Below, one piece after another: positions 12,267 through 19,761 of a DNA stretch of 20,365 nucleotides. How positions within the stretch are numbered: position 1 is the first letter of the stretch; each line of letters opens with the position of its first letter. The notes beneath the pieces were generated by a model. It made no database searches, was not told where the DNA came from, and saw nothing but the letters and a program-made list of their open reading frames with translations. The stretch is from positions 1 through 20,365 of IMG/VR virus record IMGVR_UViG_3300050821_001891, one strand, 5' to 3'. A program made the translations under genes and the position numbers. Origin of the DNA: a virus.

Positions 12267-15145
12267 GAATTCGATCTGAATATAGCTTCAGATATGTTTA
12301 CGGGAAAATATCTGAGGTCCATAATCGAGTTCTTCAACTCGGTTGGGGCGCAGCACCAATATCAGATAGATTATCTACTTTTTCTTTTACAAATTGGGAT
12401 GTTCTGTGCAAAGAAACCAATATTAAACCAATATTTGGTGTAGAAATTGGCGTATCTAGTATGTTAGGGCAAAGCAAGCCTTCAATATCATATTGGACAT
12501 TCTTTGCCATAGATAAGTTGCGCTCAGTTAATGAGTTAGTATTTCAAGCTACAAGCAAATCTGGATCTTATCCATTGCTTACATACGAAGAGGCTATGAA
12601 TGCGAAAGATGTCATTAAGATTGCGGATCACAAAGTTCTTCTTTCTGAGATTAACGAAGGTGACAATTTCTTCATCGCGCTATCGCCGTCAACTCCTATT
12701 GGTCTATTCAGAGCAGCAAAAGAAAAAGGGTATAGATTCATTGCTTCGTCAGATAATGTATTCACTAATGCTGAAGATAAACTTCCTTATCATACTTTGT
12801 TATATAAGAATGCTGAGACTGCTTCTTATCCACAGTATATCTTAGATGATACAGAGTGGCGAGAGGCACTCCCATATGTCGTAACTGACGAAGATGCAGA
12901 ATTGGCTATTGTACATAGAAACTTAATGATGAATATATGCAATGCGAAATTGTTAAAAGCTGATGTATTTGTACCACAAGATAAATTCTCATTAAAGCAA
13001 ATGTGTATTGAAGGCGCATGGAAACTTGGAGTAAATTTAAAAGATCCAATTTACGAAGATCGAATGAAAAGAGAATTAGACTTAATTTATGAGAAAGGAT
13101 TCCAAGATTATTTCTATATCGTTGCAGATTTGGTTGCACATGCAAAGAAACATATGATCGTAGGACCGGGCCGTGGATCATCTTCTGGATCATTACTATG
13201 CTATCTCACTGGTATTACTACTATTGATCCTATTCGATTTGGGCTTTTATTTGAGCGATTCATTGATATCACGCGTGCTGATTTGCCTGATATTGATCTG
13301 GACTTTAGTGACCTTAAACGTCATCTAGTCTTCGATTATATCAAAGAAAAATATGGCGTAGGTCATGTTGCGCGTCTAGGGTCTGTGTTGACTTATCGCC
13401 CAAAATCTATTCTCAATACAGCAGGAATGTCATTAGGAATACCAAAATGGCTAACTGACAAGGTAGCAGATACACTCATAGAGCGATCATCAAAAGATTC
13501 GCGTGCGCTTCAATCATTTGAGGAAACATTCTCAGATACTGAAATAGGAAGGAAACTTCTCAGTGAATATCCTGAAATATCGACTGTATTCGATGTTGAG
13601 GATCATGCGACTAACGCCGGTCAACACGCCGCTGGTATTGCTATTACTAGCGGGGATGTTCTTGATTATGTTGCTATTGACGGCAGAACTGGAGCCATCA
13701 TGGCAGACAAATATGACGCAGAAATTCTAAATATTCTCAAAATAGACATACTTGGATTATCACAACTATCTGTGTTTGAACGTTGTCTAGAACTCATAGG
13801 CAAAGAACCAAGAAATGGCTTTTTAGAATCACTTCCGTTAGATGATCAATCAGCATACGATGTTCTCAATAAGAAGAATTTCTCAGGAATATTCCAAGCA
13901 AATGGTAAGTCATTGCAGATCTTATTTCAATCTATACATACAGATAGATTTGATGATTTAGTAGCGATCACTTCTTTGTCGCGCCCAGGGCCAGTCGCTG
14001 CCGGTGGAGCAGTGCGTTGGACGCGTAAGCGTATGGGCACAGAACCTGTCAGCTATCATCATCCGCTATTAAAGGAATATTTGGAAGTTACATACGGAGA
14101 AGTTGTTTATCAAGAACAAGTTATGAGTATATGCCGTGACATAGGAAAAATGGACTTTCGCGGCATTACCAAAATCAGAAAGGCTATGTCTAAGTCATTA
14201 GGTGTAGAAGAAATGAAGACATTAGGCGAGCCATTCAAAGCAGGTGCGCTCCAAACTGGTTTATCAGAAAGAACTATAGATACGATTTGGGCAGAACTAA
14301 TTCAAATGGGTGCCTGGTCATTTAATCTTAGTCATGCAGTCTCGTATTCTTTGATCACATATTATTGCTGTTGGCTAAAGGCACATTATCCAGTAGAATT
14401 TGCCGCTGCAACATTAGATAATGAATACGATCCTATGAAGCAGCTAAGGCTTCTCAGAGAGCTAGATATAGAAGGTATCAAGTATAAGTCATTAGACATC
14501 GAACATTCCACAGATAAATGGAACATTAAGGTGGAAAACGACAAGAAAATCCTTGTAGGCCCATTAACGAATATCAAAGGCGTCGGACCTGTTACAGTCA
14601 GAAAGATACTTGACTCGCGCAAACCTGGTGGCGCTCCATTGTCGCCTGCCATTCTAACAAAGCTGGAAGAGGCATCAACGAAGATAGATTCATTAACACC
14701 TATTCGTGACGCAATAAATAAATTGCATCCAGATCTAACTAAGATTAAAATAATCTCAGAACCAGAACCCATCTGTGATTTATATCAAGGATTAAGGGGA
14801 GAACATATGATATTCGGATTAGTCAAAAGAATACAGCCTCGGGATTGGAACGATCTACATTCAATTGCAAAGAGAGATGGACGACGAATACAGGGTCAAT
14901 CTTGGGTGTTAAACCTATTCATGCATGACGATACAGACGAAATATTATGTGTTATCAATAGAAATGACTATTTAACTTCAGGCAAGAAAATTGAGGAGAT
15001 TGGTGGGCAAGGCGACGCCTTGTATGCAATCAAAGGATATATTCCGCCGACATTTAGAATGATAGATATTACAGGCATTCGTTATTTGGGTAAGATGTCA
15101 GAACTAAAGGAGCCTAAATTGAAGCATAAGGATCTTTTTGCGTGA
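12263..15145 (+). CDS. dnaE: DNA polymerase III alpha subunit (phage DnaE-like)
   Basis: The start is ATG 12263 in an ATGA overlap, with GAGG upstream; an in-frame ATG at 12230 lies inside dnaQ. The 960-residue protein replicates phage DNA. In order: a reduced PHP domain (1-about 230), the C-family polymerase core with VGPGRGSSSGS from 300, PDIDLDF with catalytic D343 and D345, and D495 in KIDILGL, an SRPGP finger region near 575, a helix-hairpin-helix (IKGVGPVTVRKIL, about 772-784), and an OB-like domain (about 890-940). E. coli DnaE has about 1160 residues; the tau-binding C-terminus is missing. The PHP metal ligands look lost. The protein ends HKDLFA, a candidate clamp-binding tail. Confidence 0.95.
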   Translation: MRIRSEYSFRYVYGKISEVHNRVLQLGWGAAPISDRLSTFSFTNWDVLCKETNIKPIFGVEIGVSSMLGQSKPSISYWTFFAIDKLRSVNELVFQATSKSGSYPLLTYEEAMNAKDVIKIADHKVLLSEINEGDNFFIALSPSTPIGLFRAAKEKGYRFIASSDNVFTNAEDKLPYHTLLYKNAETASYPQYILDDTEWREALPYVVTDEDAELAIVHRNLMMNICNAKLLKADVFVPQDKFSLKQMCIEGAWKLGVNLKDPIYEDRMKRELDLIYEKGFQDYFYIVADLVAHAKKHMIVGPGRGSSSGSLLCYLTGITTIDPIRFGLLFERFIDITRADLPDIDLDFSDLKRHLVFDYIKEKYGVGHVARLGSVLTYRPKSILNTAGMSLGIPKWLTDKVADTLIERSSKDSRALQSFEETFSDTEIGRKLLSEYPEISTVFDVEDHATNAGQHAAGIAITSGDVLDYVAIDGRTGAIMADKYDAEILNILKIDILGLSQLSVFERCLELIGKEPRNGFLESLPLDDQSAYDVLNKKNFSGIFQANGKSLQILFQSIHTDRFDDLVAITSLSRPGPVAAGGAVRWTRKRMGTEPVSYHHPLLKEYLEVTYGEVVYQEQVMSICRDIGKMDFRGITKIRKAMSKSLGVEEMKTLGEPFKAGALQTGLSERTIDTIWAELIQMGAWSFNLSHAVSYSLITYYCCWLKAHYPVEFAAATLDNEYDPMKQLRLLRELDIEGIKYKSLDIEHSTDKWNIKVENDKKILVGPLTNIKGVGPVTVRKILDSRKPGGAPLSPAILTKLEEASTKIDSLTPIRDAINKLHPDLTKIKIISEPEPICDLYQGLRGEHMIFGLVKRIQPRDWNDLHSIAKRDGRRIQGQSWVLNLFMHDDTDEILCVINRNDYLTSGKKIEEIGGQGDALYAIKGYIPPTFRMIDITGIRYLGKMSELKEPKLKHKDLFA

Positions 15146-16860
15146 TTCTCATCACAACCGAAAGCAGAAAGCTCACTGTTCATGCCGTCGATGAATCATT
15201 CTCAAATGAATTCTTAAGAGTATTATCATATCTTAAAGGACCAAAAATTAGATATTCATCCAAATCAATAAGATATGAGAGTTCTCCTTGGAATATTAAA
15301 GTTCTCAAAGAATGCGGACTGCCATTAGAATGGCAAGAAATTACAAGCGATATACAAGAAATTGAGCAAATTGAACATATTAGAGCTATGTTTGATTACG
15401 AACCCATAAAGCATAATTATCATCCTAAATATAAGCTTTTAGATCATCAAACAGAGGCGCTTAATATCAGTTGTAATAGTCCAGCGTTTGCTTGGTATTT
15501 AGAAATGGGCTTAGGCAAAACGGCATTAGCTATTGCCAATTTTTGTATTCTATATATGGAACAAAAAATTGAAGCTGTCCTTATTTTAGCACCAAAAGGC
15601 GTACACAAACAGTGGATAGCAGAAGAAATTCCAAAACATATAGATCCATCTATTCCTTTGAATATGACACTCTGGTCTAGTGGCGCATCATACGAATCCA
15701 GCTATCTCAAAAATTATGGAAAATTAAATATATTTGCTCTGAATATAGATGCTGTCAATACTAAAGATGGTGAATTTGCAATTGCTCAATTTCTTCGTTT
15801 ATTTGGAGCTAAATTTGATGTAAGATATACCAAGAAAGGCGTTAAAAAATACGATATATTCAGTAGAGGCAAAGTATTGATGATTATTGACGAGTCTCAT
15901 CAAATTGGTAATTACGGTACTGGTAGAACAACAGAGACAATTGACTTAGGCGCGTTAGTCAATTATAGAAGAATATTGACAGGAACTCCAATTGCTACTA
16001 GTCTACTCAATATTTGGTGTCAATTTATGTTTCTTGACCCGGCAATTATTGGTATCAATTATATTACAGCATTCAAATCTCGCTTCTGCGAAATTGGCGA
16101 TTATAGAGAAGTTGTTGGTAGTAAGAATGTTGAAGAGTTCTATCAAATCATAGCTCCTTTCTGTTATAGAAAAACCAAAAAAGAATGTCTCAATTTGCCA
16201 GAGAAGATATATGCTGAAAGAATATATGTGCTAGGAAATGCAACACGTTGGCATTATGAGAATATTAAAGAGTCCTTTATGACTCAATTAAAATCTGGAA
16301 CTATAGTAGACACGCCAAATGCTCTAGCAGCATTGGTGCGCCTCCAGCAAATCTGTTCTGGATTCTTGCCGGATGATCTGGATGAAGAAGGAAATAAGAA
16401 ATCATATGAAATTTTTTCTTATGAGCGAGCAGAAATAGCATTAGATATGGTTAAACAAATCGAAGGTCAAGTTATTATTTGGGCGCGCTTCATCCCAGAT
16501 ATCAGATGTATAAAACATATATTCAAAAAAGATTATGATAAAGATATAGCTGTAATGGGCGAAGTAGATATTTGGAAAACTGGTAAGAAAAAGATTTTGA
16601 TTTCTAATCAAGCAAAAGGAATTGGCGGTAATCTACAAGAATCAGGTTGTACTAGTATGATATACTACAATAACAGTTTCAATTTAATACATAGGCTGCA
16701 ATCTGAAGACAGAATCCATCGTATGGGTATGCGCGGCGCGCTTACTATTTGGGATATAGTCGCAGATAAAACAATTGATTTAAATATTGCAGAAAATTTG
16801 AAGGATAAGAAAAATTTGGCTAGTTTTGTTCTCGACGAAATTAGACAATTAGTAGAGTGA
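15142..16860 (+). CDS. SNF2-family DNA helicase/translocase
   Basis: The start is GTG 15142, overlapping the dnaE stop as GTGA, with AAGGAT 8 nt upstream. The 572-residue protein has the SF2/SNF2 motifs: Q-like LLDHQTEAL (99-107), motif I MGLGKT (122-127, K126 binds ATP), motif II DESH (250-253), motif III LTGTP (279-283) and motif VI QSEDRIHRMG (520-529). The first 90 residues form a separate domain that I do not recognise. Phage SNF2 proteins are thought to remodel protein-DNA complexes, stalled forks or recombination intermediates. It is last in the replication operon. No SWIM finger is fused to it, though a free SWIM protein is encoded at 648-881. Confidence 0.92.
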   Translation: MILITTESRKLTVHAVDESFSNEFLRVLSYLKGPKIRYSSKSIRYESSPWNIKVLKECGLPLEWQEITSDIQEIEQIEHIRAMFDYEPIKHNYHPKYKLLDHQTEALNISCNSPAFAWYLEMGLGKTALAIANFCILYMEQKIEAVLILAPKGVHKQWIAEEIPKHIDPSIPLNMTLWSSGASYESSYLKNYGKLNIFALNIDAVNTKDGEFAIAQFLRLFGAKFDVRYTKKGVKKYDIFSRGKVLMIIDESHQIGNYGTGRTTETIDLGALVNYRRILTGTPIATSLLNIWCQFMFLDPAIIGINYITAFKSRFCEIGDYREVVGSKNVEEFYQIIAPFCYRKTKKECLNLPEKIYAERIYVLGNATRWHYENIKESFMTQLKSGTIVDTPNALAALVRLQQICSGFLPDDLDEEGNKKSYEIFSYERAEIALDMVKQIEGQVIIWARFIPDIRCIKHIFKKDYDKDIAVMGEVDIWKTGKKKILISNQAKGIGGNLQESGCTSMIYYNNSFNLIHRLQSEDRIHRMGMRGALTIWDIVADKTIDLNIAENLKDKKNLASFVLDEIRQLVE

Positions 16861-16895
16861 TAATTACACTGACCAATTTTGCATTAATTTTTCTG

Positions 16896-16924
16896 TTGCT
16901 TTTCTCGCGCGATTATGCTATGTT
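16896..16924 (+). promoter_or_regulatory. Sigma70-like promoter
   Basis: TTGCTT at 16896-16901, a 17-bp spacer and TATGTT at 16919-16924 (an alternative -10, TATGCT at 16914, gives too short a spacer). It is placed 42 bp before the ATG at 16966. The spacer holds the palindrome TCGCGCGA, reminiscent of the GCGCGCTCGA element of two other promoters. Confidence 0.62.
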
Positions 16925-16965
16925 AGGGACAGGCACTGATTCCAGTGCCACACAAGGAGCGCATG

Positions 16966-17775
16966 ATGAGTAAAATTTTCCAGGTTCGTTACACAGTGGG
17001 TGACAAAACTGTAGCGCACGAACACTATACTGAAAAAGGCGCACGGTCAGATGCCAAGGGACTTTCCAAGTCAATTGGAAATGCTATGATCGGCGAAATT
17101 GAAGTTGCAGACGATGGAACAAGAGCCCTTTTAAGGGTCTGGGAATTTTCCGGCGGCGAAATGGGCAAGCCTATCAAGAAGGACGGTGAAGTTCCTTCAC
17201 ATACGGAAGTTATCAAAACTGCCGACGAAACGAGACTGCCAGAAGTTACGACAGAGAAGAAGCCCAAGGCTCCAAAGATGACAGAGGCGGAGAAGATCGC
17301 CAAAGTCAAGGCGGATGCCGAAGAGAAGTTGGCGCAGATCGCCGCTGGTACGTTCGTTCTCAAAACTCCGGGCAAGAAGCCCAAAGATCCGAACGCGCCC
17401 AAGAAAGAGAAAATTGAAACAGACAAAGCAGCCAAGATCAAAGAGGCTTTGGATTGTTCCGACGAAACAGCTGAAATCCTCAGCAATATGGGCACTACGA
17501 CAGTCAGTCGTCGCGCCAAGGTTGCCGCTTTGATCATGGACCACGATGGTCCGATCTTAGCGTCCGAGATTATGACAAGTCTCAACGCTGATGTCAAGGA
17601 GGACGATCTCACCTTGAAGAAGGTGATTTCGACGGCAAACTTCGTCAACTATCTCTTCTCTAAGCATGAGCAGCCTTATCGGTTCACCGTTAAGGAAAAG
17701 GCTGAAGGCGACAAGAGCTTCAACTTCGTCCCTGTCAAGATCGAGTATCAAGGTTCAGAAGAAACCGCTGCGTAA
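16966..17775 (+). CDS. GC-rich, Lys/Ala-rich protein with winged-helix-like C-terminus
   Basis: The second of two adjacent ATGs (16966) has AAGGAG at ideal spacing. The 269-residue protein has an N-terminal alpha/beta domain (1-about 75), a low-complexity Lys/Ala/Pro/Glu hinge (about 85-160, with repeated KPKAPK and KPKDPNAPKK), and a C-terminal domain (about 175-260) of helices and strands like a winged helix. The C-terminal part resembles the whole small protein encoded next, sharing a TAN-hydrophobic helix and an aromatic strand. Codon use is GC-rich, and the gene has its own promoter and strong terminator, so high expression is likely. An abundant nucleic-acid-binding protein is a reasonable guess. 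The family is not recognised. Confidence 0.72.
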   Translation: MSKIFQVRYTVGDKTVAHEHYTEKGARSDAKGLSKSIGNAMIGEIEVADDGTRALLRVWEFSGGEMGKPIKKDGEVPSHTEVIKTADETRLPEVTTEKKPKAPKMTEAEKIAKVKADAEEKLAQIAAGTFVLKTPGKKPKDPNAPKKEKIETDKAAKIKEALDCSDETAEILSNMGTTTVSRRAKVAALIMDHDGPILASEIMTSLNADVKEDDLTLKKVISTANFVNYLFSKHEQPYRFTVKEKAEGDKSFNFVPVKIEYQGSEETAA

Positions 17776-17799
17776 TAAAGTCAGTGTGAGCACACAACT

Positions 17800-17828
17800 A
17801 GGGGCGCCACAAAGCGCCCCTTTCTTTA
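17800..17828 (+). terminator. Strong intrinsic terminator
   Basis: GGGGCGC at 17801-17807 pairs with GCGCCCC at 17814-17820 around CACAAA; the flanking A-T pair extends the stem, and TTTCTTT follows. It isolates the gene at 16966 from the next one. Confidence 0.9.
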
Positions 17829-17844
17829 TCAGGATGGGATCAAC

Positions 17845-18108
17845 ATGAACGATGAGAAAATCAGATATTCACCATTAGAATTAAAAATATTGGAAGCCAT
17901 ACCAAAAGATGGAAGACGTATCAGTACAATTGAATTAGCAGGAAAAGTTTATGAGCCTGGAAAGTCACCTAGATATGCAAGACAATCAGTTTTGCATACG
18001 GCCAATTATTTAATACAGAAAAGCGACGATAACAACGAACCATGGGAAATTTTCAAATCAGGAAGTAAGCCTATATGTTTTTGGTATCAACTTCGTGAAA
18101 CTAAGTAA
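17845..18108 (+). CDS. Small winged-helix-like protein, 87 aa
   Basis: AGGATGGGA upstream of the ATG serves as the ribosome site. The protein is a single domain: LELKILEAIPKDGRRIS (10-26), a second helix, a basic RYARQSVLHTANYLI recognition-like helix (about 42-56) and two aromatic strands ending FWYQLR. This is the layout of a winged helix. It resembles the C-terminal domain of the preceding protein and could be a paralogue of it. Codon use returns to the AT-rich phage type. It lies only 17 nt after the terminator, so it depends on read-through. DNA binding is likely; the target is unknown. Confidence 0.65.
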   Translation: MNDEKIRYSPLELKILEAIPKDGRRISTIELAGKVYEPGKSPRYARQSVLHTANYLIQKSDDNNEPWEIFKSGSKPICFWYQLRETK

Positions 18109-18180
18109 TCAAAATCAGTATCAGTGCCTGAAAGGGCTAAGTCCTTGTAATCGTTAAGAAAAAATAAATAAAAATAACAC

Positions 18181-18209
18181 TTGCTTCCCTTTTCTTTTCG
18201 TGCTTACAT
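18181..18209 (+). promoter_or_regulatory. Sigma70-like promoter with A-rich upstream tract
   Basis: TTGCTT at 18181-18186, a 17-bp spacer and TTACAT at 18204-18209. The preceding 18152-18178 is almost pure A/T and could act as an UP element. Transcription from about 18217 would give a 110-nt structured leader before the first secreted-protein gene. Confidence 0.5.
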
Positions 18210-18222
18210 AGGGACATAAACC

Positions 18223-18305
18223 GCAACGGGGACACATTGTTGCCGGAATGCGGTCGTCATTCCAGTTTAAGAAACTGGGGTCCGGGGAAGGCGACGGTTT
18301 TCGCC
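18223..18305 (+). other. Hairpin-rich 5' leader
   Basis: Four small stems follow one another: GCAAC/GTTGC (18223-18243), GGAATG/CATTCC (18245-18263), CCAGTTT/AAACTGG with an AAG loop (18262-18278) and GGCGA/TCGCC (18290-18305). The second and third share bases at 18262-18263, so they compete at their ends. The stretch is GC-rich and has no credible gene. It may be a regulatory or stabilising leader; no known riboswitch was recognised. Confidence 0.45.
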
Positions 18306-18326
18306 ACAATTGAGAAAGCACACCAA

Positions 18327-18611
18327 ATGAAGAAGATCCTTCTGGCTACCGCGTTGATTTTCGCGGTTTCTCCTGCGTTCGCTCATGCGGGCTTTGGCGT
18401 TGGGCATACGTCCAGCAACTCGGCTGCGGCCTCGGTTGGGCACGCTGCTGCGTTCGGAACTGGCGCGGCCATCGGCGCTGGCGTTTCCGCGAACGGTAAT
18501 GCCGCTTCCATTGGCGCGGCCACCTCGTCCTCGGGCGCGGCTTCGGTTGGTAACGGGGCAGCGGCTGGCTCGAACAGCGCGACGGGCGTTGGCGCAGCGG
18601 CCGGTTTCTGA
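18327..18611 (+). CDS. Secreted Gly/Ala/Ser-rich protein 1, 94 aa
   Basis: The ATG at 18327 follows GAGAAAG at 8 nt. The first 20 residues are a textbook Sec signal peptide (KK, then a hydrophobic core, then AFA before HA). The mature 75 residues are almost only Gly, Ala, Ser, Asn, Val and Thr, with short repeats such as NGNAASIG, SSSGAASVG and NGAAAGSNSATG. The spacing recalls the beta-roll head repeats of YadA-type adhesins, though no anchor or stalk is present. It would be exported to the periplasm or beyond. GC-rich codons differ from the phage core, which suggests acquisition from a host. It is first in a three-gene cassette. Function is unknown. Confidence 0.75.
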   Translation: MKKILLATALIFAVSPAFAHAGFGVGHTSSNSAAASVGHAAAFGTGAAIGAGVSANGNAASIGAATSSSGAASVGNGAAAGSNSATGVGAAAGF

Positions 18612-18624
18612 TCGCTTGAAATTG

Positions 18625-18657
18625 CCCGCGTGAGTTAACCCTCACGCGGGTTTTTCT
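18625..18657 (+). terminator. Strong intrinsic terminator
   Basis: A perfect 10-bp stem CCCGCGTGAG/CTCACGCGGG around TTAACC, followed by TTTTTCT. It lies between the first and second secreted-protein genes, only 24 nt before the next ATG, leaving no room for a separate promoter. Confidence 0.93.
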
Positions 18658-18680
18658 GACTCTACAAGGAGTTATAAGCG

Positions 18681-19025
18681 ATGAGAAATGTCTTCAATAT
18701 CAGTGTGTTAGCGTTGACGCTGTTCGCAGCGCCAGGCGCTTACGCGCTTCCTTCAGCGCCAGCTGCTCCTGGCGTTTCGACAAGTTCTCATGGAGCCTCG
18801 GCTCCTGGCGTCACAACTGGTGGATCCAATGGTCACTCGACTTTTGGGTCTGTCAGTACGGCGACAGGGAAGGGGAATCCATCTGCGACTTCTTTCGGCA
18901 TGTCAACAACTAATGGCGCTCCTGCTGTTGGAAGTGCTGGCACTGCGGCGGCCGCCACTGGCGGGAATGGCGCTGCGGCGGCCGGTTCTGTTGGCAGTAC
19001 CTCTGGGGCAACTACGTCGCCCTAA
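18681..19025 (+). CDS. Secreted Gly/Ala/Ser/Thr-rich protein 2, 114 aa
   Basis: AAGGAG precedes the ATG. A signal peptide covers residues 1-22, with cleavage expected after AYA. The mature part starts with a Pro/Ala-rich segment (SAPAAPGVS) and continues with Gly/Ser/Thr/Ala repeats such as ATGGNGAAAAGSVGSTSG. There are no cysteines, no membrane segment and no recognised domain. It is similar in style and size to protein 1 and is probably a diverged paralogue. An intrinsic terminator follows directly, so transcripts through all three genes would be graded. A role at the cell surface, such as altering phage or host adhesion, is only a guess. Confidence 0.73.
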   Translation: MRNVFNISVLALTLFAAPGAYALPSAPAAPGVSTSSHGASAPGVTTGGSNGHSTFGSVSTATGKGNPSATSFGMSTTNGAPAVGSAGTAAAATGGNGAAAAGSVGSTSGATTSP

Positions 19026-19029
19026 AATG

Positions 19030-19060
19030 AATGGGGGTCCCAAGCAAGGCCCCCATTTTC
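19030..19060 (+). terminator. Intrinsic terminator
   Basis: AATGGGGG-type arm at 19030-19037 pairs with CCCCCATT at 19050-19057 around a 12-nt loop, followed by TTC and TT. It sits between the second and third secreted-protein genes, 24 nt before the next ATG. Confidence 0.85.
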
Positions 19061-19083
19061 TTCCCAAAAAGGGACATAATTCA

Positions 19084-19755
19084 ATGAAAACGGCATTCGC
19101 AATTGCGCTCTTGCTCACATGCAGCGCCCCAGCGATGGCCATGGGAGTTGGCCACAATGGTAGTGGCCATAATGGTGGCACTGTTACATCAACAGTAGGT
19201 GGAACAGGAGAGCCAACAGATGGCACTCCAGGTACTGGCGTTAGCGTAAGTGTTGGTGGGTTTAGCGCCACAGCAGGTTGCTGCACTTCTGGGCCAACAT
19301 CTGCGAGTATGGGTGGTGGCAGCGCGTCAGGCATCTCCGGTTCTGGTCCAGCGGCTAGCGTTGGATCGCCAGGTGGCAACAATGGAGGAGGCGGTGGTAC
19401 AGGGCCAGGTGGCGGAGGTGGAACGGGACCGGGAGGTGGCGGTGGTACAGGACCGGGTGGTGGAGGTGGAACGAGCCCAGGTGGTGGGACAAGTCCTGGC
19501 GGCGGCAGCGGCAGCAGTCCTGGCGGTTCTTCTAGCTCCAGTTCTTCTTCCGCTTCTAGTAGTTCTGGCTCACCAGGACACGTGAGTGCAAGCGCATCAG
19601 CAAGTCCAGGTTCAACAGCTAGCGCTACAGCAACTAATGGGCATGTCTCAGTTACTGCTTCGGCGCCACCAGGATTGAGCCCATCGACCGGCAAGCATCT
19701 ATATCCCAATTTAGATTGCGGTCTATTCCCATTTTTGACGCAGTGTTATAAGTAA
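19084..19755 (+). CDS. Secreted Gly/Ser/Pro-rich protein 3, 223 aa
   Basis: The start at 19084 follows AAGGGAC; a longer in-frame reading begins inside the previous gene and is rejected. Residues 1-19 are a signal peptide ending PAMA. The mature protein has a His/Gly N-terminus (HNGSGHNGG), a region with a CC pair (about 78-79), four GGGGGTGP-type octapeptide repeats and related units (101-146), a poly-Ser tract, a Ser/Ala/Thr-rich stretch and a distinct C-terminus with two cysteines (CGLFPFLTQCYK). The C-terminal Cys pair could form a disulfide after export. It is the largest of the cassette. It looks like a surface or matrix protein, but no family is recognised. Confidence 0.75.
   Translation: MKTAFAIALLLTCSAPAMAMGVGHNGSGHNGGTVTSTVGGTGEPTDGTPGTGVSVSVGGFSATAGCCTSGPTSASMGGGSASGISGSGPAASVGSPGGNNGGGGGTGPGGGGGTGPGGGGGTGPGGGGGTSPGGGTSPGGGSGSSPGGSSSSSSSSASSSSGSPGHVSASASASPGSTASATATNGHVSVTASAPPGLSPSTGKHLYPNLDCGLFPFLTQCYK
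19384..19521 (+). repeat. 24-bp coding minisatellite
   Basis: Four 24-bp units (from 19384, 19408, 19432 and 19456) encode GGGGGTGP three times and GGGGGTSP once. A shortened 18-bp unit (GGGTSP, 19480-19497) and a 24-bp variant (GGGSGSSP, 19498-19521) follow. The units differ at third positions, so they are not fresh copies, but the array could still vary in length. Confidence 0.85.
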
Positions 19756-19761
19756 TAGAAT

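Noticed and set aside
12906-13193. Minus-strand open frame within dnaE
   Set aside because: It is a shadow in the middle of a strongly conserved polymerase gene, without ribosome site or recognisable domain.
17380-17410. KPKDPNAPKK in the protein at 16966 as an HMG-box start
   Set aside because: HMG boxes continue with conserved aromatic residues right after this stretch; here a plain charged helix follows. It is a low-complexity hinge.
17025-17648. Open frame of 207 codons on the minus strand
   Set aside because: It lies wholly opposite the well-supported gene at 16966, has no ribosome site, and has an implausible Ser/Ala/Leu/Val composition that mirrors the plus-strand codons.
19384-19521. 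Regular 24-bp units as a CRISPR or iteron array
   Set aside because: The units are contiguous, have no spacers, and are an in-frame Gly-rich coding repeat.
18903-19709. Long Pro-rich open frame of 268 codons on the minus strand
   Set aside because: It is the shadow of the GC-rich repeats encoded on the plus strand, has no ribosome site, and spans two genes and a terminator.
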